Part shown: positions 25,982 through 35,248 of the stretch, one piece after another | How positions within the stretch are numbered: position 1 is the first letter of the stretch | Layout of the letters: each line of letters opens with the position of its first letter | NCBI GenBank assembly: GCA_004173185.1 | Contig: SEFZ01000004.1 | Span: forward strand, 348,071 to 412,070 | Length of the DNA: 64,000 nucleotides | Direction: 5' to 3' | Source of the DNA: Sphingomonadales bacterium | GTDB taxonomy: Bacteria > Pseudomonadota > Alphaproteobacteria > Sphingomonadales > Sphingomonadaceae | Program-made: the position numbers and the translations under genes | Notes under the pieces: model-generated | Told to the model about the DNA's origin: nothing | Database searches by the model: none | Seen by the model: only the letters and a program-made list of their open reading frames with translations

Positions 25982-26428
25982 GTGAACTCGCTCGACGCCT
26001 TCGATCAACGGATACTCAATCAGCTGCGGCTGAACGGGCGGATCACCAACAGCGCATTGGCGCGCGAGGTGGGCCTTTCGGAGTCTGCGTGCCTTAGGCG
26101 GGTCAAGCTTCTCGAGCAGTCCGGGGTCCTTCGCGGATACACCGCCATCATCTCCGCAGGCGGCCCCGAGGAAGGCACCGTGGCCATCGTTCAGGTCGAG
26201 CTTGAACGTCAGACGGAGGAGTATCTGGCGCGGTTCGAGGCTGCGATGCGGAGACATGCCGAGATCCGCGAATGGTATCTGCTAACCGGCGCCGGCGATT
26301 ATATGCTGCTCCTGCAGATATCCCGCATGGAAGACTATGCGACGTTCCACCGGGACGTGCTCTCGCGGCTTCCCGGGGTCTCGCGCATAACGTCGAGCTT
26401 CGCCATGCGCAGCCATCGCAAGGGGTGA
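25982..26428 (+). CDS. Lrp/AsnC-family transcriptional regulator
   Basis: A 148-residue regulator. The HTH (ITNSALAREVGLSESACLRRV) occupies about residues 20-45, and the RAM ligand-binding domain follows (IVQVELERQTEEYLARFE, then EIREWYLLTGAGDYMLLLQI). The GTG at 25982 is chosen because GGAGG precedes it by 5 bases; another GTG at 25970 lies within that ribosome site. Divergence from dadA suggests alanine- or leucine-responsive control of D-amino-acid catabolism. Convergent with the SfnB-like gene downstream. Confidence 0.92.
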   Translation: MNSLDAFDQRILNQLRLNGRITNSALAREVGLSESACLRRVKLLEQSGVLRGYTAIISAGGPEEGTVAIVQVELERQTEEYLARFEAAMRRHAEIREWYLLTGAGDYMLLLQISRMEDYATFHRDVLSRLPGVSRITSSFAMRSHRKG

Positions 26429-26552
26429 GGGGGCCGCGCCCGGCTCGGGCTACGGCTTGCCCAAACTTCCAGGGCTGATCGAGCGCGCGCAATGCTGGCG
26501 GTGGCTGACCCCACCGCCGGGCGACCTCATGATAGTCCTGACGTAGCGGGGT

Positions 26553-27782
26553 TCATGTCTCGCGCCGACGCCCGAGCGGCGGTGGCACTGCGCCATTGAC
26601 GCGCCAGTCGCCCACCAGCCGGTAACGCCATTGGTTGGCATCGTGCACGGTGTGGGTGCGCGCATTCCGCCAATGCCGGTCCAGAGCGCGGCCACGCTCG
26701 ATCGAAGATGATCCCAGCAGCGCGAAAAGCTCGCTGGAGATTGCGATCGAGACATCCTCGGCCAATCCCTTCACGCCGGAAGCAGCGACCACCGCTTCGC
26801 CCGTATTGCGTGCGTCCAGCCCGGCCGCACGCGCGATGTCCAGTGTGGCAGCCGCAGTCAGAAGCCCTGCTTCCAAAGCGGCAAGCCGTGCTGCGAAGCG
26901 CCCCAGATCGGCCAGGACATAGGGGTCTTCGCCGGCGGCGGTTACCCGAGCGCCGTGCCGGGGACGGGTCCGCCCGCATAGTTCGCGGACCAGATCGCCA
27001 AATGCGTCCCGCGCGATGCCCACGTCGATCGCGGCGTGCATCAGCGTGAGAAAGGCATGATTGAGCCCGGGCACGCCAAGGCTGCGCCATTGCTCTACGA
27101 CCAGATCAGGCGTGACCGGCACATCGCGCAGATGCACGGTGCCCGAAAAGGTCACGCGCTGCCCGATCGGGTCCCAGTCGGCGAGTACTTCGACGCCCTC
27201 GGCCTCACGGGGCACATAGACGAAGACCGAGCGATCCTCTGGATCGAGCGCCGCGACCGGGATCCAGTCGGCAGTCAGCGCGCCGGTGCAATAATATTTG
27301 CTGCCGTTCAGCAGGAAGCCGTCTTCATTTGGTTTCAGGGATGTGGCGATGTGCATGCTCGATGCAGTGCCGCGCTCAGCCTGGGCGTTGCCGAACCGTG
27401 CGCCGCGCAGCACTTCGGCGAAGAAAAACGCTTGTTGTTCGGGCGTACCCGCTTCGCGCAACACATTGACGCAAACGAAGTGGTTCTGCGGGATCTGGCC
27501 GATTGCGGGATCGGCGGCGGAGAGGATGCGGAAAACCTCGGCGACCGTGGCAAAGCTCACGTCGGCGCCGCCATGGCTGGCGGGAACCGTGATCGCCAGC
27601 AGTCCGGACCGCGACAAGGCATCCATCTCCGCGCGCGGGACGAGCTGGTCCCTGTCGCGTGCGATGGCGCCATCGGCCAGCAGCGCGGCCAGTTCGTGCG
27701 CCGCTGCGATCGCGGCGGCTTCCGAAGCAATATGGCGTACCGAGGCGTCGATGGCCTTGGAAACCCGCACCACCGCGCTCAT
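26553..27782 (-). CDS. sfnB: SfnB-like acyl-CoA dehydrogenase-fold flavoprotein
   Basis: A 409-residue protein of the acyl-CoA dehydrogenase fold in the SfnB/DszC branch. Typical features are LLAITVPASHGGADVSFATVAEVFRILSAADPAIGQIPQNHF and the central NGSKYYCTGAL. SfnB is linked to use of dimethylsulfone and other organosulfur compounds as a sulfur source; DszC oxidises dibenzothiophene with reduced flavin. It is the last gene of the seven-gene sulfur operon and overlaps the preceding small gene by 4 bp. The substrate is unknown; S-oxygenation or desaturation is the inference. Confidence 0.87.
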   Translation of the reverse strand: MSAVVRVSKAIDASVRHIASEAAAIAAAHELAALLADGAIARDRDQLVPRAEMDALSRSGLLAITVPASHGGADVSFATVAEVFRILSAADPAIGQIPQNHFVCVNVLREAGTPEQQAFFFAEVLRGARFGNAQAERGTASSMHIATSLKPNEDGFLLNGSKYYCTGALTADWIPVAALDPEDRSVFVYVPREAEGVEVLADWDPIGQRVTFSGTVHLRDVPVTPDLVVEQWRSLGVPGLNHAFLTLMHAAIDVGIARDAFGDLVRELCGRTRPRHGARVTAAGEDPYVLADLGRFAARLAALEAGLLTAAATLDIARAAGLDARNTGEAVVAASGVKGLAEDVSIAISSELFALLGSSSIERGRALDRHWRNARTHTVHDANQWRYRLVGDWRVNGAVPPPLGRRRET

Positions 27783-28090
27783 GCCAGTGCCTCGCCAGCG
27801 AGGCAGCGGCGCCCGATCTTCTCAAAGCTCAAATGCAAATCCTCATCGGCGTGGCTGAAGCTATGCGAAAGGGTCGCCGGGAAAGCCGCCACCAGATCAA
27901 GGTGCAATTCGGCAGCAAGCGCCCGTCGCGCCTCGCCCGCAGGCAAGGCATCAATTGCGCGCAGCCGCGCCTCGAACCGGCCCACTTTCAACAGGCTGCC
28001 CGCATCGTCGCCGCGCCCGCGCAAGGTCAGGCTGCCCACAGCCTGGGTCAGGAGCGAAGCAAGCTCCGCCGTATCTATATCGCTGCTCAT
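27779..28090 (-). CDS. Unknown 103-aa protein in organosulfur operon
   Basis: A 103-residue protein that I do not recognise. It is rich in Ala and Leu and predicted helical, with LRAIDALPAGEARRALAAELHLDLVAAFPATL in overlapping short pieces and HSFSHADEDLHLSFEKIG near the end. There is no signal peptide or metal motif beyond the scattered His residues. It overlaps the GST gene upstream by 4 bp and the SfnB-like gene downstream by 4 bp, so it is almost certainly translated with them and belongs to the same pathway. It could be a small partner of the flavoprotein or GST. Confidence 0.75.
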   Translation of the reverse strand: MSSDIDTAELASLLTQAVGSLTLRGRGDDAGSLLKVGRFEARLRAIDALPAGEARRALAAELHLDLVAAFPATLSHSFSHADEDLHLSFEKIGRRCLAGEALA

Positions 28091-28716
28091 ATGACCGCCG
28101 GTGCCCCGACAACGTTGCGCACATAAGCGGGCCGCTCGCGCAGCCGCTCGTAATAGGCTTCCACCGCGGGCAATGCGGGCCGCTCGATCGGCAGCTGGAA
28201 CCAGCGATTGAGGATCATGCCAATCGGAATGTCGCCGATGGTGAGCGTGTCGCCCGCGACATAGCGTCTCCCTCCGATCCAGGCAGCGAACCGGCGCAGC
28301 ACCGCATCGGACTTCGCGATATGCACGTCGATCTCCGCTGCGGTATAGGCCTCCCAGCCCATCACCAGCTTGGAGAAGATCGGATTGATCGCGGCCTTGG
28401 CGGTGCCGTCCGCCCAGTCCATCCAGCGATCCGACGAGGCGCGGGCGCGCGGGTCACTCGGCCAGAACGTGCCTTCGCCGTGGCTCGCGGCGAGATAGCG
28501 GACGATCGCGTTCGATTCCCACAGGACGAACCCATCGGATGTCTCGAGCACGGGCACCAGACCGTTGGGGTTCTTGCCCAGATATTCGGGCGTATCGACG
28601 ATGCCGAAGCTTCGGCCAGCATCGATCTGCTCATGCTCGACGGCGAGTTCATCGAGCGTCCAATAGACCTTTTGCGCGCTCGATGAGCTGCGCCGGGCCC
28701 AGATACGGATGGTCAC
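28087..28716 (-). CDS. Glutathione S-transferase family protein
   Basis: A 209-residue GST. The thioredoxin-like N-terminal half includes SSSAQKVYWTLDEL, NPNGLVPVL with the cis-Pro, and ESNAIVRYLA with the Glu-Ser that binds glutathione. The helical C-terminal half has DTLTIGDIPIG. The GTG at 28716 is preferred since AGGAGA lies 8 bases upstream; a longer frame reaches 28755 into the ABC gene. In this operon it may conjugate or cleave a thioether, or release sulfur from an activated intermediate. It sits 20 bp after the ATPase gene. Confidence 0.88.
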   Translation of the reverse strand: MTIRIWARRSSSSAQKVYWTLDELAVEHEQIDAGRSFGIVDTPEYLGKNPNGLVPVLETSDGFVLWESNAIVRYLAASHGEGTFWPSDPRARASSDRWMDWADGTAKAAINPIFSKLVMGWEAYTAAEIDVHIAKSDAVLRRFAAWIGGRRYVAGDTLTIGDIPIGMILNRWFQLPIERPALPAVEAYYERLRERPAYVRNVVGAPAVI

Positions 28717-28735
28717 TTCTCTTGTCTCCTGAAGG

Positions 28736-29485
28736 TCAGGCATCGACGATGCCAAGGTCTGCGAGCAGCGCCTGCTTCAGCGGCAGCATGCTCGGGTCGG
28801 TCCGGTGGCGCGGTCTTGGCAGCGTCACGTGATGCTCGGCCGCGATACCGCCATCGCGCATCACCAGGATGCGGTCGGAAAGCAGGATCGCCTCCTCGAC
28901 ATCGTGGGTGACCAGCAAGGCGGCGAAGCCACGGTCGTGCTGGAGGCGTGCGATCAGATTCTGCATGCGGATGCGCGTGAGAGCGTCGAGCGCGCCAAAG
29001 GGCTCGTCGAGCAGCAACAGCCGCGGCTCCGCGAGCAGCGCACGGGCAAAGGACACGCGCTGCGCCTCGCCACCCGACAGCGTCGAAGGCCAGTCGTCGA
29101 TCCGTTCCTCCAGCCCAACCTCGGCAAGCACGCGCCGGGCGGCATCACGACGCAGGAGCCGATCGCCGCGCAGGCCCAGCGTGACGTTGCGCCACACGTT
29201 GCGCCAGGGCACGAGCCGGGCATCCTGAAAGACCAGATTGAGCGACGGATCGCGCAGGATGTCGCCGTCGCTTTGGGTATCGAGCCCGCCGACCAGCCGG
29301 AGCAACGTGGATTTGCCGCAGCCGCTCTTGCCGATGATCGAGACGAATTCGCCGGCCGCCACGGTGAGCGAAACGCCGTCGAGCACCGCTCGGTCGCCGA
29401 AGCGGCGGCGGAGGTTTCGGACATCGACCAGAGGTGCCGCTTCGTCCGGCCTACGAGGGGACGGAAATGCCAGGACCGCGCTCAT
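28736..29485 (-). CDS. ssuB: ABC transporter ATPase, sulfonate/taurine type
   Basis: A 249-residue ATP-binding subunit. Walker A IGKSGCGKST at 51-60, signature LSGGE at 136-140, Walker B LLLLDEP at 156-162, and the switch His in LVTHDVEE. The overall pattern (FQDARLVPW, then a short C-terminal tail) fits SsuB and TauB. It powers import through the adjacent permease. It overlaps the permease gene by 4 bp. The name ssuB is by family; the actual ligand may be another organosulfur compound. Confidence 0.9.
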   Translation of the reverse strand: MSAVLAFPSPRRPDEAAPLVDVRNLRRRFGDRAVLDGVSLTVAAGEFVSIIGKSGCGKSTLLRLVGGLDTQSDGDILRDPSLNLVFQDARLVPWRNVWRNVTLGLRGDRLLRRDAARRVLAEVGLEERIDDWPSTLSGGEAQRVSFARALLAEPRLLLLDEPFGALDALTRIRMQNLIARLQHDRGFAALLVTHDVEEAILLSDRILVMRDGGIAAEHHVTLPRPRHRTDPSMLPLKQALLADLGIVDA

Positions 29486-30249
29486 CGTGCGCGCTCACTG
29501 GCGTGCCAGGAAATCGCCCGGCGCTCGATCTGGCGGACGCCGATATCGATCAGGATGCCGACCAGCGCATAGAGGAAGAGGCAGGCGACGATCGTCGATA
29601 TCTGCGAAAACAGCCGCGCCTGCATCGTGACGAAGCCGATGCCCGAATGGGCGTTGAACTGTTCGGCCACGATCAGCGACAGCCATGCCCCGGCAAGCGC
29701 GAACCGCACGCCGATCAGCAAGCCCGGCAGCGCGCCCGGCAAGGTGATGTCTCGCAGCATCTGCCAGCGGTCGAGCTTCTGGATCGCGGCAAGCTCGCTC
29801 AGGCGGGGGTCAATGCCGCGGATAGCCTTGTAGAGATTGATGTAGATCGGGAAGAAGCTCGCCAGCGCGATCAGCGCGATCTTGGGCTCTTCGCCGATCC
29901 CGAACCAGATCAACAGCAACGGGATCAGCGCGAAATGGGGCAGCACGCGGAAAGCCTGAAGCGTCGCATCGAGCACGGTTTCCGCCCGAACCGACAGGCC
30001 GACCAACGTCCCGAAGAACACGCCGAGCGCTCCGCCGATCACGAAGCCCAGCGCCGCCCGTGCGAGCGAAGTGCCTAGCGAGGGCCAGAGCAGATCGCGA
30101 CTATCGAGCTTGGCCAGCGCATCGATGACCCCGGCGGGCGAGCTGGCATAATTGTCGGGAAGGACACCCGATGAGACTGCCACCTGCCACAGCACCAGCA
30201 GCCCGATCGGCACCGCGATCCGAACCACCGTGTCGCCCCGGCCGCTCAT
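29482..30249 (-). CDS. ssuC: ABC transporter permease, sulfonate type
   Basis: A 255-residue inner-membrane permease with about six helices. The EAA loop is visible as EPKIALIALASFFPIYINLYKAIRG in overlapping parts, and ARAALGFVIGGALGVFFGTLVG near residue 65 is typical of SsuC. It overlaps both neighbours by 4 bp (binding protein upstream, ATPase downstream), so the transporter set is complete and tightly coupled. Confidence 0.9.
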   Translation of the reverse strand: MSGRGDTVVRIAVPIGLLVLWQVAVSSGVLPDNYASSPAGVIDALAKLDSRDLLWPSLGTSLARAALGFVIGGALGVFFGTLVGLSVRAETVLDATLQAFRVLPHFALIPLLLIWFGIGEEPKIALIALASFFPIYINLYKAIRGIDPRLSELAAIQKLDRWQMLRDITLPGALPGLLIGVRFALAGAWLSLIVAEQFNAHSGIGFVTMQARLFSQISTIVACLFLYALVGILIDIGVRQIERRAISWHASERAR

Positions 30250-31199
30250 GCTGCGAGCACCTTGTCAAAGACGCCGCTGACGCCCTGCGCTGCCTCGATA
30301 CGGGCGGGGATCAATCGCTGCGTCAGGAACGCATCGGCGATGCGCTGATTATATGCGCCGATGCCGCCATCGCCCACCGGCACCAGCTTCTTGGGCAGGA
30401 CCGCCAGCAAGCCCTTGGCGACTTCGGGCGTGACGCCAAGATCCTTTACCGCGAGCGCGACGAAGCGATCCGGGTTCTGCGCCGTCCAGCGGATATGGTT
30501 GGAAAGCGCGCGCAGAAATCCTTCGAGAAGTTCGGGGCGCTCGCCAATCACCTTGTCCGTCGCGACATAATATAGCGCCGAGTTGGTCAGGTCCTGATTG
30601 GTGAACAATGCCCGTGCGCCTCTGGCCAGCGCGACCTGCGTCGTGGGCGCGGTCATCACCAGCGCGTCGATATCGCCCCTGAACAATGCGCTCAGCCCAT
30701 CGGCACCGCCCAACGACACGGGTGAGATGTCGCTCTGTTTAAGCCCCGCCTTTTCCAGCGCGCTGATCAGCAGCCAATGCGAATTGGTCCCGGCGATGAA
30801 GGAGACCTTCTTGCCCTTCAGATCCTCGATGCGCCGCAATGGCCCATCGCCGCGCACCAGCATCGAGGTAAGGGGTGCCGGCTCGGTGGAGCCGACGACC
30901 TTCACCTGATGCCCGGCGCTTTGTGCAAAGATCGGCTGAACCTCGCCGGTTTCGCCAATGTCGATGCCGCCGGCGATGACTGCCTCAAGCACGTCGTTCC
31001 CGCTCTCGAACGGGAACAACTTGATGCTTCCCTGCTCGATCGCGGCGGTGTCGATCGCCATGTCGACAAGCGGCCCCTGGGTACGAAGATAACCCACGCG
31101 GATCTGCCCGGCATCGCCGGACTTGCCGCGGCAGGCGCCGAGCGCGAGCAGCGCTACGGCGGAGGAAACGAGCATTTTACGACGATTGAGATGGATCAT
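30246..31199 (-). CDS. ssuA: Sulfonate-type substrate-binding lipoprotein
   Basis: A 317-residue periplasmic binding protein. RRKMLVSSAVALLALGAC gives a lipobox with Cys23, so it is a lipoprotein anchored to a membrane rather than free. The body matches the SsuA/TauA/NMT1-like group (IRVGYLRTQGPL; GGIDIGETGEVQPIF; TNSHWLLISALEKAGL). It captures the organosulfur ligand and delivers it to the permease. It lies 28 bp after the TonB receptor, so outer- and inner-membrane uptake are genetically joined. Confidence 0.9.
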   Translation of the reverse strand: MIHLNRRKMLVSSAVALLALGACRGKSGDAGQIRVGYLRTQGPLVDMAIDTAAIEQGSIKLFPFESGNDVLEAVIAGGIDIGETGEVQPIFAQSAGHQVKVVGSTEPAPLTSMLVRGDGPLRRIEDLKGKKVSFIAGTNSHWLLISALEKAGLKQSDISPVSLGGADGLSALFRGDIDALVMTAPTTQVALARGARALFTNQDLTNSALYYVATDKVIGERPELLEGFLRALSNHIRWTAQNPDRFVALAVKDLGVTPEVAKGLLAVLPKKLVPVGDGGIGAYNQRIADAFLTQRLIPARIEAAQGVSGVFDKVLAA

Positions 31200-31227
31200 G
31201 GCTTCCAGCTCCCTTGCTGCCGATGGA

Positions 31228-33282
31228 TCAAAATGCCTTGGTCAGGCCGAGCGTGATGTTGGTGCCCTGCGCGGGGAAATAGGCGGCGCTATCGACGCCC
31301 CTGGCGTCGTAAACCGGCAGCACGAACGCGGCGTACCGGCTGTCGGTCACGTTCTTCGCATCGAGGAATAGCTGCCAGCCCTTGTCCTTGCTCGACCAGC
31401 CAGCGCGCAGATCTAGCGTCTGATAGGGCTTCACCCAGATCGAATTGCCATAGTCCGCCGCATAGCGGCCAAGCAGCAGTTCGGTGCCCGCGCCAAAGAA
31501 CAGCCCGGACTTGTGCTCGATCTGGAAATTGGCCTGATACAGCGCCCGGGGTACGCCCGGCAGGTCGTTGGTGCCGAAGCTCGGCTCGCGCTGATAATGG
31601 AAATCATTCAGGCTCAGCGCGTGCTGGGTGCTCAGCTTGAAGGTGCCATTGTCCCACAGCACGCCTTCGATGCCCGCCTCGATGCCCTGATGGATGGTGG
31701 GAGACTTTGCGTTGGTCGCAATGACCACGGCAGGGGTCGACCCAATGGCGGGCGAAACCTGGACGTTGAGGAGCTCGCGCCGAACCCAGGTGCGATAGGC
31801 CGCAAGGCTCCAGCGCAGGCCGCCAAGCTTGCCCCGCACGCCGGCTTCGACAGTGTCCTGCACCTGCTCGCGAATATCGGCGTTGTAGGTATAGAGACCG
31901 CCGGTCAGCTGCGGCAGAGCGTGCGAGATCGGCGCTTCGACCGAGCGGCTATAATTGGCGAACAGCTCGAATTTGCCAGTGTCGTAGCGCACACCGAAAC
32001 GCGGCGCCCAGTTGAAATAATGCTGATCGATCGAATCCCGCGTGGGCAGCGTGATGTGGCTGCTGCGGGTCTGCTTGATCGCCGCAAGCGCGGTCGTGAT
32101 CCACAAGCGATCGGCGGCTTCCAGATCGTTCTTGATCAGGAAGGTCGCATCGACGCCTCCGAACGAAGCATATTGGCGTAGCGTGCGATAATCGGCGGAG
32201 AATTTGCGGTCGATCGAGCCGGGCAGCAGCGCCGTATACAGGATTGCGACTTCGGTCTTCGAGCGTATGCCGAACAGATGGTGATCCGCACTATAGCGGG
32301 CGGAAAGCCCGATATCCTCGATATCCCACCAGTCCGGGATCGCGACGCGGACGTTGCGGACTTCATAGTCCTTATAGACCGCGCCAAGCTTCAACTGCTG
32401 GCCGCTGCCGAGATTCCAGTCGAGCGTCGATCCGATCAGCACCGATCCCGGGGCCTGACGATTGCCCGTGGTCGTGTTGTTTGCGCGCGGATCGCTCTCA
32501 AGCCGTTTGCGCGTCACGCCAGACGTCATCTGGGTGTCCTGCTCGGCATAGATCGCATGGGTGCGCAGCTGCAGCGTCGGGGAAAGGCGAATGCCGATAT
32601 CGCCGACGATGCGGTTGCTCTTTGATGCGCTGTGCCGGCGGAAGCCGTCCATCTCGAATCGGGTGGCCGAGACATAATAATCGACCGGGCCGATCACCTT
32701 GCCCGAGCTGATCTGTTGGCGGTTATAGCCGAATGATCCGCCCTCTGCGCGCAGCAGCAGCGCGGCGGCATCTGCGCCGGTATGCGGCACATAATTGATC
32801 GCGCCGCCCTGCGTGGTCGGCGAATAATCGAACGAATTGGCGCCGCGATACACTTCGATATGATTGTTCGCGAGCGGCTCGAAAAACTCATACGGGCTGC
32901 CCTCCGCCGTGGTCATCGGCAAGCCGTCGAGCAGCATCTGGATGCCGGTGCCCCAGGTGAATGGATTGCGGATGATGCCGGATCCGCGCATCGACAATCG
33001 CGTCGCTTCGCCCCCCGAGGCGGTCTGCGCGACGACGCCGGGCTGAAAGCGCAGCGCATCGCCGATATTGCCTGCGCGGCCGGTTTCGACCTGATCGGCG
33101 GAGATGATGGAAGCGTTGCCAGCGATCGTCTCGACGTTGCTGATCCGGTTGCGCCCGACCACGACGATCTCGCTATCCTGCGGCTCCGCGCGTTCGGAAA
33201 CTGGCTCGGAATCCTGTGCGTGCGCGGCCAGTGGCCAAAGCATTGCAGACAGTGATGCGGCGGCTAACAGGTGACGACCCAC
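31228..33282 (-). CDS. TonB-dependent receptor of the organosulfur operon
   Basis: A 684-residue outer-membrane receptor. The start is GTG 33282, preceded by AAGGGA at 8 bases; a signal peptide ends at AAHA (residue 22). TonB-box-like SEIVVVGRNR follows, then the plug with IEVYRGANSFDYSPTTQGGAI and a barrel ending KAF. It lacks an STN domain. As first gene of a seven-gene operon with a sulfonate ABC system, it probably carries an organosulfur compound, perhaps a sulfate ester or sulfonate, across the outer membrane. Active transport suggests the ligand is large, scarce or poorly permeant. Confidence 0.92.
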   Translation of the reverse strand: MGRHLLAAASLSAMLWPLAAHAQDSEPVSERAEPQDSEIVVVGRNRISNVETIAGNASIISADQVETGRAGNIGDALRFQPGVVAQTASGGEATRLSMRGSGIIRNPFTWGTGIQMLLDGLPMTTAEGSPYEFFEPLANNHIEVYRGANSFDYSPTTQGGAINYVPHTGADAAALLLRAEGGSFGYNRQQISSGKVIGPVDYYVSATRFEMDGFRRHSASKSNRIVGDIGIRLSPTLQLRTHAIYAEQDTQMTSGVTRKRLESDPRANNTTTGNRQAPGSVLIGSTLDWNLGSGQQLKLGAVYKDYEVRNVRVAIPDWWDIEDIGLSARYSADHHLFGIRSKTEVAILYTALLPGSIDRKFSADYRTLRQYASFGGVDATFLIKNDLEAADRLWITTALAAIKQTRSSHITLPTRDSIDQHYFNWAPRFGVRYDTGKFELFANYSRSVEAPISHALPQLTGGLYTYNADIREQVQDTVEAGVRGKLGGLRWSLAAYRTWVRRELLNVQVSPAIGSTPAVVIATNAKSPTIHQGIEAGIEGVLWDNGTFKLSTQHALSLNDFHYQREPSFGTNDLPGVPRALYQANFQIEHKSGLFFGAGTELLLGRYAADYGNSIWVKPYQTLDLRAGWSSKDKGWQLFLDAKNVTDSRYAAFVLPVYDARGVDSAAYFPAQGTNITLGLTKAF

Positions 33283-33518
33283 TCTTTTATCCCTTTGTAA
33301 TTGCGACTTTTATTCAGGACGCTGAATCGGGAATGGCCGGGTCTTCGCCATTCAGCATCGTGTCGAGCCTCTATATCCCACTAAATCGATAGGAGTTGAA
33401 ACCTTTGCTTCGCGCACGGCTAGATTTTCAATCCCCCGCTGCGGCGCGAGATCGATAGCCCTTACGCGTACGGGCGCGCCGCAGGCGTTGGCCCGCTTTC
33501 CGTAATTGGAGTTTCGCA
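33283..33518. promoter_or_regulatory. Divergent promoter of the organosulfur locus
   Basis: This gap controls the leftward receptor-ABC operon and the rightward flavin monooxygenase. It holds two nested inverted repeats: GCTGAAT (33321-33327) with ATTCAGC (33350-33356), and GAATGGC (33331-33337) with GCCATTC (33347-33353). Either could be a regulator site or an alternating hairpin near the receptor leader. An AT-rich TATATCCCACTAAATCGATA near 33372 may include promoter elements for the monooxygenase. No regulator gene lies in the locus, so control by a distant sulfur regulator is inferred. Confidence 0.45.
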
Positions 33519-34817
33519 ATGTCCGTGCCGCGTCAGATGATCCTGAATCTCAATCCGATGCCGGGAGGATTCTCGAATGGCGGCTGGCGCACGGGCGAGC
33601 GCGATCCGCTGCATTATTCGAGCATCGCGCATTTTGCCGAGATCGCGCAGATTGCCGAACGCGGAAAGTTCGACGGCTATTTTCTCGCGGACTTTGCCTC
33701 GTGGAATTCGGAAGGGATCAACCGCCCGCCGCGCTTCCTCGATCCGATCGTGGTGCTGTCCTATCTCGCCGCGGTGACCAGCCATATCGGGCTGATCGCG
33801 ACAGCCTCGACCAGCTACAACACGCCCTACAATACTGCGCGCCGGCTGATGTCGCTGGATCATATCAGCAACGGGCGGTTCGGCTGGAACGTGGTGGTGA
33901 CGGCGGGCGACGATGCGGCGCGAAACTTCTCGCTCGACGCGGCACTTCCCAAGGAGGAGCGGTACGCCCGGGCGCAGGAATTCGTCGATGTCGTGCTGGC
34001 GCTATGGGAAAGCTGGGAGCCCGATGCGATCTGCGCGGACGTCGAGAGCGGCGTATATACCGACGCCACGAAGATCCGCCCGATCGACCATAAGGGCGCG
34101 CATTTCAGGGTCGATGGCCCGCTGGTCATTTCGCGGAGTCCACAGGACCGCCCCGTGTTGGTGCAAGCCGGCGGCTCGCCGATGGGAACGCACCTGGCTG
34201 CGCGCTATGCCAATGCGGTCTTCACGGTGCAGAACAATATCGAGATATCGCGAAGCTATCGGGAGGAGTTGCGCGCGGCGGTGATCGCGCAAGACCGGGA
34301 TCCTGAGACGGTGAAGTTGCTGCCGGGCATAGTCACCATCATTGGCCGCACCCAGGAGGAAGCGGAGGCCCGCGCTGCCTATCTGATCGACCAGATCCCG
34401 ATCGACGTGCGCCTCAACAGTCTGGCGCATTGGCTGCTCCTACCGCGCGAGGCGCTGGGCACCGATCTGGATCAGGAGCTTCCCTGGCATTTGATCCCCA
34501 CGGATGCCGTAAACGGGCATGATCATCGCGCAACGATGCTCAAGACCGCACGCGACCAGCGGCTCACCCTGCGCCAATTGACCAGCCAGTCCTCGGCGAC
34601 CCATCTGGCAGTGACCGGATCCCCCGAGAAGGTGGCGGACACACTCCAGCACTGGTTCGAGAGCGGTGCCGCCGACGGCTTCAACATCATGCCGGCCGAG
34701 CTACCAAAGGGCATTAGCGACTTTGTCGATCTCGTGGTGCCGATCCTGCAGAAGCGGGGCATCTTCAAGCAGGAGTATCGCAATGTGACGCTTCGGGATC
34801 GCTATCTACAGAGCTGA
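33519..34817 (+). CDS. DszA/NtaA-type FMNH2-dependent monooxygenase
   Basis: A 432-residue luciferase-fold (LLM) flavin monooxygenase. Characteristic segments are PGGFSNGGWRTGERDPLHY, YFLADFASWN, RLMSLDHISNGRFGWNVVVTAG and PVLVQAGGSPMG in the NtaA/SnaA/DszA branch. These use reduced flavin from a separate reductase to oxidise sulfones, sulfonates or aminopolycarboxylates; DszA cleaves a sulfone C-S bond. No flavin reductase is seen nearby. Divergent from the sulfur uptake operon, it is the likely C-S bond-breaking step after uptake. The start ATG 33519 follows TTGGAG. Confidence 0.9.
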   Translation: MSVPRQMILNLNPMPGGFSNGGWRTGERDPLHYSSIAHFAEIAQIAERGKFDGYFLADFASWNSEGINRPPRFLDPIVVLSYLAAVTSHIGLIATASTSYNTPYNTARRLMSLDHISNGRFGWNVVVTAGDDAARNFSLDAALPKEERYARAQEFVDVVLALWESWEPDAICADVESGVYTDATKIRPIDHKGAHFRVDGPLVISRSPQDRPVLVQAGGSPMGTHLAARYANAVFTVQNNIEISRSYREELRAAVIAQDRDPETVKLLPGIVTIIGRTQEEAEARAAYLIDQIPIDVRLNSLAHWLLLPREALGTDLDQELPWHLIPTDAVNGHDHRATMLKTARDQRLTLRQLTSQSSATHLAVTGSPEKVADTLQHWFESGAADGFNIMPAELPKGISDFVDLVVPILQKRGIFKQEYRNVTLRDRYLQS

Positions 34818-35248
34818 CCCCGATGATCTCGCGCCCGATATAAGCGCAGCACTCGACGCCTCACGACGCGCGGGCAAAGCGTCCCACGTCCGGCCTTTCC
34901 ACTGCCTCGGCCACGGGTTCGCTGCGGAAGCATTGCGTCAGCAGGGGCCGCACGTCGGGATGGGCCTCGAAGACGTTGTGACCTTCTCGATCAGCCAGAT
35001 CATATCGCGGGCGCGGGTTCGCTGAAGGGGAAGGTGAGTCATCCACGGCTCGACGATGTCGGATGGGATCGGTCGGCCGATGCGCGCCTCGTGTTATGCG
35101 ATGATATGGGCATGCGGAGGCAAGGCTTAACTCGGTTAGCACTGGTATTCGCATCCGCTATCGCCCACATTCAGCGCATCGCTCCGCTTCTACGGGCATG
35201 GATGCGACCGAGAGATGCTTTGTGCTCCCGCTCTGCGTGGAGTCCTGC
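34818..35248. other. Intergenic region without supported genes
   Basis: A minus-strand open frame at 34861-35154 (97 codons) contains stretches that look faintly coding (HPDVRPLLTQ) but has no ribosome site and no recognisable family. It may be a decayed gene end. Nothing else is supported. The last bases carry TGGAG before the small gene at 35249. Confidence 0.5.

Noticed and set aside
34861..35154. Minus-strand open frame of 97 codons
   Set aside because: Some protein-like stretches but no ribosome site or family; treated as a possible decayed gene end.
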